Source: CAVQSS01 sp963746605 (GTDB lineage Bacteria > Desulfobacterota > RBG-13-43-22). Taken from it: DNA of 64,000 bases. The notes beneath the pieces are model-generated. The model searched no databases and had not been told where the DNA came from. It saw nothing but the letters and a program-made list of their open reading frames with translations. Shown one piece after another: positions 9,262-17,292 of the stretch. The stretch lies in NCBI GenBank assembly GCA_963746605.1, contig CAVVCH010000033.1, positions 1-64,000 on the forward strand, given 5' to 3'. The position numbers and the translations under genes are program-made. Within the stretch, counting starts at the first letter, position 1. Each line of letters starts with the position of its first letter.

Positions 9262-9320
9262 TAGATTCTTACTTCCATTGTTAAGAGACAAATTCTCAAA
9301 ACAATGGATGTAAGAATCTA
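9262..9320. repeat. 21-bp inverted repeat upstream of serC
   Basis: Arms 9262-9282 and 9300-9320 (TAGATTCTTACTTCCATTGT against its reverse complement) match at 20 of 21 positions, with a 17-base loop. It could be a transcript hairpin in the serC leader, an operator, or the ends of a tiny mobile element. Nothing else gene-like is seen between 9018 and 9439. Confidence 0.65.
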
Positions 9321-9439
9321 CTATACAAGAGATCGCCGCTTGTGATAGCTTTTGAAAAATGCCTTTAAAAGCGTCACCAACCATTCCTGGTCTTCAGGAA
9401 AAAATCAAATACATCTCATCTGCCTAAGGAGGATAGATC

Positions 9440-10525
9440 ATGGGAAAACGAGTTTTTAATTTCAATGCCGGCCCTGCCGCTCTGCCGCTACCCGTTTTAG
9501 AGGAAATACAGGCGGAATTTTTGGACTACAAGGGCACCGGTATGTCGATTGTGGAGATCAGCCATCGCTCCAAGCCCTTCGACGCGGTGATCAACGAGGC
9601 GGTGGCGCGGACCAAAAGGCTCCTTAATCTGGGAGACGACTATCAGGTCCTCTTTCTGCAGGGGGGGGCCAGCATGCAGTTCTGCATGATCCCCATGAAC
9701 CTGGCCCTGCCGGGGAAACCGGTGGACTACATCAACACCGGGACCTGGGCCACCAAGGCCATCAAAGAAGCCAAGATCCAGAATCTGGACGTCCGGGTCA
9801 TCGCCTCTTCCGAAGACAAGAATTTCTCCTATATCCCCAAAGAATACACGGTGGATCCGGAGGCATCCTATCTCCATTTCACCTCCAACAACACCATCAA
9901 GGGCACCCAGTGGGCGAAGTTCCCCCAGGCCGGGAATGTGCCCCTGGTCTGCGACATGTCTTCGGACATCATGAGCCGACCTTTTGACGGCAAACCCTTC
10001 GGCCTGATCTACGCCGGCGCCCAGAAGAATATCGGACCGGCCGGGACGGCCCTGGTCATCGTCCGCAAGGATATGCTGGAGCGGACCCCGGCCGCCCTGC
10101 CGACCATGCTGAAATACACCACCTTCGCCAAGGACAACTCCATGTTCAACACGCCCTCCTGCTTCACCATCTATACCATCAATCTGGTCTTGAAATGGCT
10201 GGAGGAGACCATCGGCGGGCTGGCGGCCATGGAAAAGATCAATCAGGAAAAAGGGGCACTCCTCTACGATTACATGGATCAATCCGGCTATTACAAAGGA
10301 ACCGCCGAGAAGGACAGCCGGTCCCTGATGAACGTCACCTTCCGGCTGCCGAGCGAGGAACTGGAATCCAAATTCGTTGCCGAAGCCCTGAAGAACGATC
10401 TGGCCGGGCTAAAGGGGCACCGTTCCGTGGGCGGCTGTCGAGCCTCCCTCTACAACGCCACTACCAAAGAAGGCGTGCAGGCCCTGGTGGATTTCATGAA
10501 GGAATTTGCCAAGAAAAACGGGTGA
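9440..10525 (+). CDS. serC: Phosphoserine aminotransferase
   Basis: A 361-residue class V PLP-dependent aminotransferase that converts 3-phosphohydroxypyruvate and glutamate to phosphoserine in serine biosynthesis; the family also acts in PLP synthesis. The N-terminus FNFNAGPAALPLPVLEEIQ and FLQGGASMQF are family signatures, and the PLP lysine is in YAGAQKNIGPAG near residue 195. The C-terminal RSVGGCRASLYNA is conserved. A strong AAGGAGG site lies 8 bp before the ATG. Length is normal. Confidence 0.96.
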   Translation: MGKRVFNFNAGPAALPLPVLEEIQAEFLDYKGTGMSIVEISHRSKPFDAVINEAVARTKRLLNLGDDYQVLFLQGGASMQFCMIPMNLALPGKPVDYINTGTWATKAIKEAKIQNLDVRVIASSEDKNFSYIPKEYTVDPEASYLHFTSNNTIKGTQWAKFPQAGNVPLVCDMSSDIMSRPFDGKPFGLIYAGAQKNIGPAGTALVIVRKDMLERTPAALPTMLKYTTFAKDNSMFNTPSCFTIYTINLVLKWLEETIGGLAAMEKINQEKGALLYDYMDQSGYYKGTAEKDSRSLMNVTFRLPSEELESKFVAEALKNDLAGLKGHRSVGGCRASLYNATTKEGVQALVDFMKEFAKKNG

Positions 10526-10653
10526 CCAAAAGGCGTTGCCGGTTGCGGAGAAGATTGAGGGAGATAAGCATTAACTAAGAGGTGATGGTTCACAGGATGT
10601 CATCCCTGTGAAACCTGCCCCGTCAGGCAAAACGCCGGGGCCAGAATCCAGAT

Positions 10654-10694
10654 GTAGGGTGGATCATGCAGAGCGGATCCGCCCTACTTTTTTA
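10654..10694 (+). terminator. Probable serC terminator
   Basis: GTAGGGTGGATC and GGATCCGCCCTAC form an imperfect stem followed by a T-run (10688-10694), about 130 bp after the serC stop. Confidence 0.55.
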
Positions 10695-10757
10695 TCCACC
10701 GGGGGCTTGGAGTTCTTTTCGGGCGGACCGTGCAAAAGTCAGCTCATACAATGTCAT

Positions 10758-10937
10758 TTAAGAGCGGCTCAGGACCTTTTTCTTAACATCCTCGAGTGAT
10801 TCCCGTGGATCACATTTACGCTGTTTAAGCAACGCCGTATCAAAAAAGTCCTCCCAAAGTTCACGGTGTTTTTTAAGGTCGATTAATACCGCCTTTTTTT
10901 TGCCGGCCTCATCAATTACGAATTCAACACCTTTCAT
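10758..10937 (-). CDS. Orphan small antitoxin-like protein (59 aa)
   Basis: Starts at ATG 10937 and ends at TAA 10758. It reads MKGVEFVIDEAGKKKAVLID, then LKKHRELWEDFFDTALL and a charged tail with DPRESLEDVKKKVL. This resembles the short Phd/YefM-type antitoxins usually encoded before a RelE/ParE toxin. No toxin gene follows: downstream sequence is a hairpin and the serC terminator. I infer a solitary antitoxin or a leftover of a pair; the assignment is by pattern. Confidence 0.6.
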   Translation of the reverse strand: MKGVEFVIDEAGKKKAVLIDLKKHRELWEDFFDTALLKQRKCDPRESLEDVKKKVLSRS

Positions 10938-10999
10938 AGCTTACCCCATGCTTAATTTTTTCCCTGGATCAGTATTAGAAGGTATCTGATTGAAAAAAA

Positions 11000-11077
<78 letters not shown>

Positions 11078-11130
11078 ACAGTTTGGTAACTTAGCACAAT
11101 GAGGGGGGTTAGGCAAGGGGAGAGAAGGCC

Positions 11131-11350
11131 GATGGAAGATGGAAGAGGGAAGATGGAAGAAAAGACAAAAGGGGGTAAGGGAGGAGAAATAAATAACTGG
11201 TAATCAGGACGTCAGAAGATTCCGTTGGGTAGTCAGCCCAGCGGCTGATCCGTCTTAATGGCTGGCGTTAAAGGTGAATGTCGGGTCCGTCCTTCATTCG
11301 CTTAATAGTTTTTGCTTCCATCTTCCACTCTCTCCCTCTTCCATCTTCCC
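11131..11350. repeat. Long-range inverted GATGGAAGA repeats
   Basis: A purine run of GATGGAAGA units (11131-11162) is complemented by a pyrimidine run of CTTCCATCT units (about 11315-11350). The space between, ending at rdgB, contains no gene that I can support. Confidence 0.55.
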
Positions 11351-11363
11351 GTTCTCTCGCGCA

Positions 11364-11969
11364 CTACGCGCCGTTGGTTTTCAGGATCTTCCATAAATGA
11401 ACGCGGATCTTTTGCAGGGCCTGGGCGCGGTGGCTGATCCGGTTCTTTTCCTGCAAGGGGATTTCGGCCATGGTTTTGCCAAATTCGGGGAGGTAAAAAA
11501 TAGGGTCATATCCGAAGCCGTGCTCTCCCCGCGGTTCGAGGGCAATAATTCCCGGGCAAAAACCCTCAGTTTGAATCCAGGTGCCCTCCGGGAAATAGAG
11601 GACCATCTGGCAGACAAAACGGGCGGTCCGTCTTTCTTCGGGAAGGCCTTCCAACAGGGCCAACAATTTGCGATTGTTGGCCTCGTCCGTGGCCCCTGTT
11701 CCGGAAAAGCGGGCCGAATAAATGCCCGGGGCCCCGTTCAGGAAATCCACCTCCAACCCGGAATCATCGGCCAGGGCCGGGCGACCGGTGGCTTGGGCGC
11801 AGGCCCGCGCTTTTTTGAGGGCATTTTCCAGGAAGGTTTGGCCGTCTTCCACAACCTCGGGGAGATCCGGGAAATCCTGAAGGGATTGAATTTTTAGGCG
11901 GGGCAAATCCAGCACCTTCTCAATCTCCCGGATCTTGCCCTGGTTCTGGGTGGCCAGGACCAAGATCAT
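11364..11969 (-). CDS. rdgB: XTP/dITP diphosphatase (HAM1/RdgB)
   Basis: A 201-residue house-cleaning nucleotide pyrophosphatase that hydrolyses dITP, XTP and similar purine triphosphates. Visible motifs are the N-terminal LATQNQGKIREI, the catalytic ADDSGLEVDFLNGAPGIYSA near residue 68, and HGFGYDPIFYLPE near 150. Its start overlaps the stop of rph by 4 bp, a translationally coupled pair also common in other bacteria. Confidence 0.95.
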   Translation of the reverse strand: MILVLATQNQGKIREIEKVLDLPRLKIQSLQDFPDLPEVVEDGQTFLENALKKARACAQATGRPALADDSGLEVDFLNGAPGIYSARFSGTGATDEANNRKLLALLEGLPEERRTARFVCQMVLYFPEGTWIQTEGFCPGIIALEPRGEHGFGYDPIFYLPEFGKTMAEIPLQEKNRISHRAQALQKIRVHLWKILKTNGA

Positions 11970-12682
11970 CTGGCCAGTACCTGCCCCTGGAAGGCCGTTA
12001 GTCTATCAATCCCCTGAACGGCCATTTGGGTCATCTGGTCAAAAGATTCCCGGGAAAAGGGACGGCCTTCGGCCGTGCCCTGGATCTCGATGAAGCTCCC
12101 GCGCCCGGTCATCACAAAATTGCAGTCCACCTCGGCGGAGGAGTCCTCCCGGTAATTGAGGTCCAGGCAGATCTCCCCGTTGACCAGGCCCACGCTGATG
12201 GCCGCCACCGAATCCTGAATCGGATCTCGGGGGATCGAGATTTCTTTTCGCAGATGCTCAATGGCATCCACCAGGGCCACGTAGGCCCCGGTGATGGAGG
12301 CCGTCCGGGTCCCGCCGTCGGCCTGGATGACGTCGCAGTCCACCCAGAAGGTCCTTTCCCCCAGGAGGGACATATCCACTACGGCCCGCAGGGATCGGCC
12401 GATCAGGCGCTGGATTTCATGGGTTCGGCCGCCGATGCGGCCTTGGGTGGATTCGCGGGTGGTGCGGGTTTTGGTGGACCGGGGCAGCATGGCATATTCC
12501 GCCGTGACCCAACCCCGGCCGGAATGCCTGAGGAAAGGAGGGACCTTTTCCTCGATGGAAACGGTGCAGATGACCTTGGTCTCGCCCAATTCGATCAGCA
12601 CCGAGCCTTCGGCCTGTTTGATATAATTACGGATAATCCGGACCTGTCTTAATTCGTGGGGTTTTCGCCCGTCATTACGCAT
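11966..12682 (-). CDS. rph: Ribonuclease PH
   Basis: A 238-residue phosphorolytic 3' exoribonuclease that trims tRNA precursors. Family marks are the N-terminal MRNDGRKPHELRQVRI, GWVTAEYAMLPRSTKTR near residue 57, EIQRLIGRSLRAVVD, and the metal/phosphate-binding DCDVIQADGGTRTASITGA near 118. Length is typical. Encoded directly upstream of rdgB. Confidence 0.96.
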   Translation of the reverse strand: MRNDGRKPHELRQVRIIRNYIKQAEGSVLIELGETKVICTVSIEEKVPPFLRHSGRGWVTAEYAMLPRSTKTRTTRESTQGRIGGRTHEIQRLIGRSLRAVVDMSLLGERTFWVDCDVIQADGGTRTASITGAYVALVDAIEHLRKEISIPRDPIQDSVAAISVGLVNGEICLDLNYREDSSAEVDCNFVMTGRGSFIEIQGTAEGRPFSRESFDQMTQMAVQGIDRLTAFQGQVLAR

Positions 12683-12749
12683 GAATTCACTCCTTGGAAT
12701 TTTGAAAAGGGTCAGCTAACCATGGAGTGAACCCTCTGTCAAGCCTTTT

Positions 12750-13307
12750 TCATTCCCAAATGGGTTTACGGATGGAATTCTTGCTTTTATGATTTTTTTC
12801 GGGTGGCGGGGTTTCGGTCTTGGCTAGATAACCAAATTTTTCCTTGAGGCGCTGGTTGACGATCTCCGGGACCAAACCGTCAATCCTGCCGTTCAAGGCG
12901 GCGGCTTCCTTGATGATGGTGGAACTGATGTAAAACCACTTGTAGTCCGTCATCATGAAAACGGTCTGGATCTTGCGGTTCAATTTCCGGTTCATCAGGG
13001 CCAACTGAAACTCGTATTCGAAATCCGACAAGGCCCGGAGCCCCCGCAGAATCAGGTTGCTCTCCTGCCCGGCCACATAGTCCACCAGCAGGCCCTGAAA
13101 ATGATCGATCTGGACCCGGGAGTAATCCTTCAGGACCAACCGCAGCATGTCCAGGCGTTCCTCCAGGGTAAACAGGGGTTTCTTCTCGGGATTGACGGCA
13201 ATGGCTACGATGATCCTGTCAAAAATCTGCAGGCCGCGCCGGAGCAGGCTTAAATGCCCGTTGGTGATGGGGTCGAAAGAACCGGGGTAGATGGCGCAAC
13301 GACTCAT
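12750..13307 (-). CDS. coaD: Phosphopantetheine adenylyltransferase
   Basis: A 185-residue nucleotidyltransferase making dephospho-CoA from 4'-phosphopantetheine and ATP. The N-terminal YPGSFDPITNGHLSLLRRG contains the TxGH motif, and RGLRALSDFEYEFQLALMN is highly conserved, as is the ISST region (here WFYISSTIIKEAAALNG). The C-terminal extension beyond about residue 160 is lysine-rich. It follows rsmD in a classic rsmD-coaD arrangement. Confidence 0.96.
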   Translation of the reverse strand: MSRCAIYPGSFDPITNGHLSLLRRGLQIFDRIIVAIAVNPEKKPLFTLEERLDMLRLVLKDYSRVQIDHFQGLLVDYVAGQESNLILRGLRALSDFEYEFQLALMNRKLNRKIQTVFMMTDYKWFYISSTIIKEAAALNGRIDGLVPEIVNQRLKEKFGYLAKTETPPPEKNHKSKNSIRKPIWE

Positions 13308-13351
13308 GAGCGTTCGTCCTTTTGATTCTTACATTCGGATTTCGAATTTCC

Positions 13352-13377
13352 AACCAAAAATTCAAATATTTTTGGTT
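13352..13377. repeat. AT-rich palindrome, copy B
   Basis: AACCAAAAAT and the matching ATTTTTGGTT around TCAAAT. Identical over 26 bp to 44820-44845 and preceded by the same ATTCGGATTT. It overlaps the last codons of rsmD, so it encodes TTKNI and could also act as an intercistronic hairpin before coaD. Confidence 0.7.
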
Positions 13378-13925
13378 GTTCTTCGGTAAAAAGAAATCAG
13401 GGTTTGACCATAGCGGCGCTGATCGGCCAACAGCCCGCCGGGCACTTGCTCGGGCACGGTTTCTTTTTGATCGTGCTCCAGGACCAGGAGTCCTTCATTG
13501 ATCAACAGGGATTCGGTCAGCATTCCCTCGACGATCCGCTGTCCCCAGCCCCGGAGATAGGGCGGATCCGCCAGGATCAGGTCAAAAGGGGCGCCCATCT
13601 CTTTTAGAAAACCTGCTCCGCGGGAAAGATCCCGAACCGCCACCTGGGAGTCGGCTTCGAATTTCAAACGCCGAATATTTTCCCGCAGATTTTCGATGAC
13701 CCCTCGGTCCGAGTCCACGAAGAGGACCCGTCCCGACCAGCGACTGAGGGCCTCCAAACCCATGGCCCCGGTGCCGGCGAAGAGATCCGCAATGTTGGTA
13801 AAGGGGCCGACCTGTTCCAGGATGCTGAAAAGAGATTCCCGGACCCGGTCCTGGGTTGGACGTACCCGCCGCCCCTTCACCGACCCCAGCCGAAACCCTT
13901 TTCTGCTCCCCGCTATAATCCGCAT
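13362..13925 (-). CDS. rsmD: 16S rRNA (guanine(966)-N2)-methyltransferase RsmD
   Basis: A 187-residue SAM-dependent methyltransferase. Seen are MRIIAGSRKGFRLGSVKGR, then RPTQDRVRESLFSIL, the SAM motif IADLFAGTGAMGLEALSRW near residue 45, and the catalytic DPPY (LILADPPYLRG near 118). The stop lies inside the AT-rich palindrome shared with three other loci. Confidence 0.95.
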   Translation of the reverse strand: MRIIAGSRKGFRLGSVKGRRVRPTQDRVRESLFSILEQVGPFTNIADLFAGTGAMGLEALSRWSGRVLFVDSDRGVIENLRENIRRLKFEADSQVAVRDLSRGAGFLKEMGAPFDLILADPPYLRGWGQRIVEGMLTESLLINEGLLVLEHDQKETVPEQVPGGLLADQRRYGQTLISFYRRTTKNI

Positions 13926-13975
13926 ATAAATTTTATTTGCCGACCCGCTTTAGTCGATTGGATCGACAAAAAAAT

Positions 13976-14986
13976 TTATTTAATACTGATCACCCTTTCG
14001 GCGATCTGAACAGCGTTGGTGGCGGCTCCTTTGCGGATGTTGTCCGATACCACCCAAAGGACAATCCCCTTGTCAGTGGAAATATCCTCCCGGATCCGCC
14101 CGACGAATACCTCATCCCGCCCCGCGGCCATGATGGGCAAGGGATATTTCTTGGCCGCCACATCGTCCACGACCACCACCCCCGGGGCCTCTTTTAAAAG
14201 ATCCCGCACTTCCCGCGGGCTAAGCTTCTCCTCGGTCTCCACATGGACCACTTCCGAGTGGCCGTAATAAACCGGGACCCGTACCGCGGTGGCCGCCACC
14301 CGGATGGAATCGTCCTCCATAATCTTCCGGGTTTCATGGACCATCTTCATCTCTTCCTTGGTATAGTCGTTTTCCAGGAAGACATCGATATGGGGCAGAC
14401 AGTTATAAGCAATCTGGTAAGGGTAGACCTTGATCTCCGGCGCCTTGCCGTCCAACAGGTCCTTGATCTGGTTCTGCAGTTCAAACACGGCCTTCTGCCC
14501 CGTGCCGGACACCGCCTGATACGTGGCCACCACAATCCGTCGGATCCGGGACCGGTCGTGGATCGGTTTCAAGGCCACGACCATCTGGATCGTGGAACAA
14601 TTCGGGTTGGCGATAATGCCCGGGCTGCTGACGATTTGGTGGGGATTGACCTCCGGGACCACCAGGGGGACCAGCGGATCCATCCGATAGGCGCTGGAAT
14701 TATCCACCACCACACAGCCGGCCTTGACCGCTGCCGGGGCGAACTTCAGGCTGGTGGAGGCGCCGGCCGAAAACAGGGCGATTTCAACCCCCTGGAAGGA
14801 CTGCTCGGTCAATTCCTCCACCGCCAGCGGGGTGCCCTTAAAAGAGAGGGTTTTGCCCACCGATCGGGCGGAGGCCAAGAGCTTTAACTGCTTGATCGGA
14901 AAATTGCGCTCCTCCAAACAGCGGATCATCTGGTTTCCCACCGCGCCGGTTGCCCCGGCCACGGCCACATTCCATAAACGACTCAT
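13976..14986 (-). CDS. asd: Aspartate-semialdehyde dehydrogenase
   Basis: A 336-residue NADP-dependent enzyme forming aspartate semialdehyde for lysine, methionine and threonine. The NADP motif is VAVAGATGAVGNQMIRCLEE. The catalytic cysteine is in IIANPNCSTIQMVVAL near residue 130, and TYQAVSGTGQKAV and the histidine-containing VRVPVYYGHSEVVHVE segment are conserved. It closes the amino-acid block, downstream of leuB. Confidence 0.95.
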   Translation of the reverse strand: MSRLWNVAVAGATGAVGNQMIRCLEERNFPIKQLKLLASARSVGKTLSFKGTPLAVEELTEQSFQGVEIALFSAGASTSLKFAPAAVKAGCVVVDNSSAYRMDPLVPLVVPEVNPHQIVSSPGIIANPNCSTIQMVVALKPIHDRSRIRRIVVATYQAVSGTGQKAVFELQNQIKDLLDGKAPEIKVYPYQIAYNCLPHIDVFLENDYTKEEMKMVHETRKIMEDDSIRVAATAVRVPVYYGHSEVVHVETEEKLSPREVRDLLKEAPGVVVVDDVAAKKYPLPIMAAGRDEVFVGRIREDISTDKGIVLWVVSDNIRKGAATNAVQIAERVISIK

Positions 14987-15078
14987 AGGTTCACCTCTAT
15001 CACATTTTTTTCAGCTTAAACCATCACCCCCGGAGGGGGATCCGCGAAGCATGGAAGTATTTGGTTAGCCAAAGGGTC

Positions 15079-15148
15079 GTCATTCCGGCGAAAGCCGGAA
15101 TCCAGGAATGTTCGAGCTGCCTGGATCCCGGATCGAGTCCGGGATGAC
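15079..15148. repeat. Dispersed GTCATTCCGGCGAAAGCCGG-type repeat
   Basis: Two hairpin-forming arms (GTCATTCCGGCGAAAGCCGG at 15079 and CCCGGATCGAGTCCGGGATG ending at 15148) face each other between asd and leuB. This class of intergenic repeat is widespread in proteobacteria. Role unknown. Confidence 0.7.
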
Positions 15149-15194
15149 AACGAAAAACCAATACTCGAAAGCGATGTTCGGAATTATTTTCGTA

Positions 15195-16256
15195 CTACAG
15201 ATACTTCACCACCAAATCCCCGACTTCCTGGGTCGTATACCCCATTTTTCCGGCAGTCAGATCCTTAACGTTTTCCAGAACCACCCGGCGGACAGCCTGT
15301 TCGATCTTTTGAGCCGATTTTTCCAAGCCCAGGTGTTCCAGCATCATCTGGGCCGCACCGATGGCGGCCAGGGGATTGATCACGTTTCGGCCCTTGTATT
15401 TGGGGGCCGATCCCCCGATGGGTTCGAACATGGAGACCCCTTGAGGATTGATGTTCCCGCCCGCGGCGATGCCCATTCCCCCCTGGATCATGGCCCCTAA
15501 ATCGGTGATAATGTCGCCGAACATGTTGTCGGTAACGATCACATCAAACCATTCGGGATTTTTCACCATCCACATGCAGACGGCGTCTACGTGGGCGTAG
15601 TCGATGGTTATTTCCGGATACTCCCGGGCCGTTTCCTTGAAAACCCGATCCCATAAATCGAAGGCATAGACCAGGACATTGGTCTTGCCGCATAGGGTCA
15701 GCTTCCTTTTCCGGTTTCTTTTCCGGCAGCATTCAAAGGCATAGCGGACGCACCGTTCCACCCCCATGCGGGTATTGACCGATTCCTGCACCGCCACTTC
15801 GTGCAAGGTGCCCTTGCGCAGAAAACCGCCGGTGCCGGCGTAAAGCCCTTCCGTGTTTTCCCGGATGACCACGAAATCGATATCCTCCGGTCCCTTGTTT
15901 TTCAGCGGAGTCTCCACCCCCGGATAAAGGATCACGGGCCGGAGGTTGACGTACTGATCCAGTTCGAAGCGCAATTTGAGCAGCAGTCCCTGTTCCAGAA
16001 TGCCGGGTTTGACCTCCGGATGACCGATGGCTCCCAGATAGATGGCATCCGCCTGTCGAAGTTCCCCGAGTACGGAATCCGGCAAGATCTCCCCGGTTTT
16101 CAGGTAGCGGTCCCCTCCCAGGTCGTACGGTATAAAATTAAAGGAGATGGCATCCTTTTCGGAAACGGCCTTCAGCACCTTGAGTCCTTCGGCCACTACC
16201 TCCGGACCGGTCCCGTCCCCGGAAATTACAGCGATATTGTAGATTTTATTGTTCAT
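15195..16256 (-). CDS. leuB: 3-isopropylmalate dehydrogenase
   Basis: A 353-residue enzyme from ATG 16256. It oxidises and decarboxylates 3-isopropylmalate in leucine synthesis. The N-terminus YNIAVISGDGTGPEVVAEG, the NAD/substrate motif VVIRENTEGLYAGTGG near residue 130, and the metal-binding VTDNMFGDIITDLGAMIQGG near 245 are typical. I reject the longer in-frame reading to 16412 because it would run through an intergenic repeat and lacks family sequence. The family also includes closely related dehydrogenases, but position beside leuA/C/D decides the role. Confidence 0.94.
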   Translation of the reverse strand: MNNKIYNIAVISGDGTGPEVVAEGLKVLKAVSEKDAISFNFIPYDLGGDRYLKTGEILPDSVLGELRQADAIYLGAIGHPEVKPGILEQGLLLKLRFELDQYVNLRPVILYPGVETPLKNKGPEDIDFVVIRENTEGLYAGTGGFLRKGTLHEVAVQESVNTRMGVERCVRYAFECCRKRNRKRKLTLCGKTNVLVYAFDLWDRVFKETAREYPEITIDYAHVDAVCMWMVKNPEWFDVIVTDNMFGDIITDLGAMIQGGMGIAAGGNINPQGVSMFEPIGGSAPKYKGRNVINPLAAIGAAQMMLEHLGLEKSAQKIEQAVRRVVLENVKDLTAGKMGYTTQEVGDLVVKYL

Positions 16257-16299
16257 GAATAGGCCTCTTGTTTTACCAGGTTTCAAATGCGATTCCGAT

Positions 16300-16348
16300 A
16301 CCCCCTCACCCCAATCCTCTCCCGCGCGGGGGAGAGGGGGCCTGGGGA
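16300..16348. repeat. CCCTCACCCCAATCCTCTCC-type intergenic repeat
   Basis: A C-rich arm meets GGGGGAGAGGGGG around CGCG, forming a strong hairpin between leuD and leuB. A very common dispersed bacterial repeat. Confidence 0.6.
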
Positions 16349-16395
16349 CGGCCTGAGCTGTTTGATCTATCTTAACCCAATATAGGCATCCGGCC

Positions 16396-16947
16396 TTACA
16401 CCTTGCGCCCAACGCCCTGCGCTCGGCGCTCCGCGCTTCGCGTCTTTCGCCCCGTCCCGGCTACCTGTTTTCTTATATGTTCGATCAATCCCCCGTCCCG
16501 AACCAATTCCTGCATAAAGGGCGGGATGGGTTGGGCCTGAAATTTTTCTCCGGTGGTCCGATCGGCGATCATCCCCGTATCGGTGTCGACCACCAGTGAA
16601 TCCCCAGGCTCTATCGACTCGGAGGCTTCCGGGCTTTCCAGAATGGGCAGCCCCATGTTGAAGGCGTTGCGATAGAAAATCCGGGCAAAACTTTTCGCAA
16701 TGACGCAGGAGATCCCGGCGGCTTTGAGGGCAATGGGGGCGTGCTCCCGGGAAGATCCGCTCCCGAAATTTTTTCCGGCCACGAGGATATCCCCTTTTGT
16801 TATTTTCCGGACGAATTGAGGATCGGCGTCCTCCAGACAATGCTTACCCAGTTCCTGAGGGTCGGAAGACGTTAGATACCGGGCCGGGATGATTACGTCC
16901 GTATCCACATGATCCCCGAATTTCCAGGCCTGCCCTTTATAAATCAT
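16396..16947 (-). CDS. leuD: 3-isopropylmalate dehydratase small subunit
   Basis: From ATG 16947 the protein reads MIYKGQAWKFGDHVDTDVII and has 183 residues. It is the swivel-domain subunit that pairs with LeuC to isomerise isopropylmalate. Conserved segments are KNFGSGSSREHAPIALKAAG near residue 55 and the FYRNAFNMGLPILE stretch. The last 20 residues are basic and low in complexity, an extension beyond the usual end. The upstream in-frame ATG at 17052 adds residues unlike the family. Confidence 0.93.
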   Translation of the reverse strand: MIYKGQAWKFGDHVDTDVIIPARYLTSSDPQELGKHCLEDADPQFVRKITKGDILVAGKNFGSGSSREHAPIALKAAGISCVIAKSFARIFYRNAFNMGLPILESPEASESIEPGDSLVVDTDTGMIADRTTGEKFQAQPIPPFMQELVRDGGLIEHIRKQVAGTGRKTRSAERRAQGVGRKV

Positions 16948-17016
16948 TCGTTTTCCTTTGGCAATGGCAACGGATGTTGAGTCTGCAAATAACCTGTTGC
17001 CTTTACAGGTTACGGG

Positions 17017-17113
17017 TTGGCGGTTTAAAAACCTCGGCAGGGCCAAGATCATTCCGTTAACAATTGATTATTATTATTGAGTTACCTTTTCGTGCGTGTA
17101 GGTCTTAACTCGG
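17017..17113. repeat. Leader repeat upstream of leuD (two blocks)
   Basis: Blocks 17017-17044 (containing GGCGGTTTAAAAACCTCGGC) and 17085-17113 (containing CCTTTTCGTGCG then GTCTTAACTCGG) recur upstream of leuA at 20191-20217 and 20216-20244, in the same order and orientation but with different spacing. Confidence 0.55.
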
Positions 17114-17119
17114 CCCGGT

Positions 17120-17219
17120 GTAGGGGAGGGGTTGATCCCCTCCCGCACCCAGACAGGCCGATAACACGAAACCTGAATCTTGATTCCCAAGTTCGGGAGG
17201 GGATTAACCCCTCCCCTAC
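17120..17219. repeat. 25-bp inverted repeat between leuC and leuD
   Basis: Arms 17120-17144 and 17195-17219 (GTAGGGGAGGGGTTGATCCC against its complement) match at 24 of 25. Each arm is itself nearly palindromic. A dispersed REP-like element; no gene lies in 16948-17292. Confidence 0.65.
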
Positions 17220-17292
17220 AAAAAACGAAAAGATTGAATATTCTCACGCTTTGGGGTGCCCGCCCCGGGCACGGGGGTCTTATATAAAAAAT

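Noticed and set aside
17120..17219. Inverted repeat as a T-box or leucine attenuator for leuD
   Set aside because: No leader peptide rich in Leu codons and no T-box sequence; the arms look like a dispersed REP-type element.
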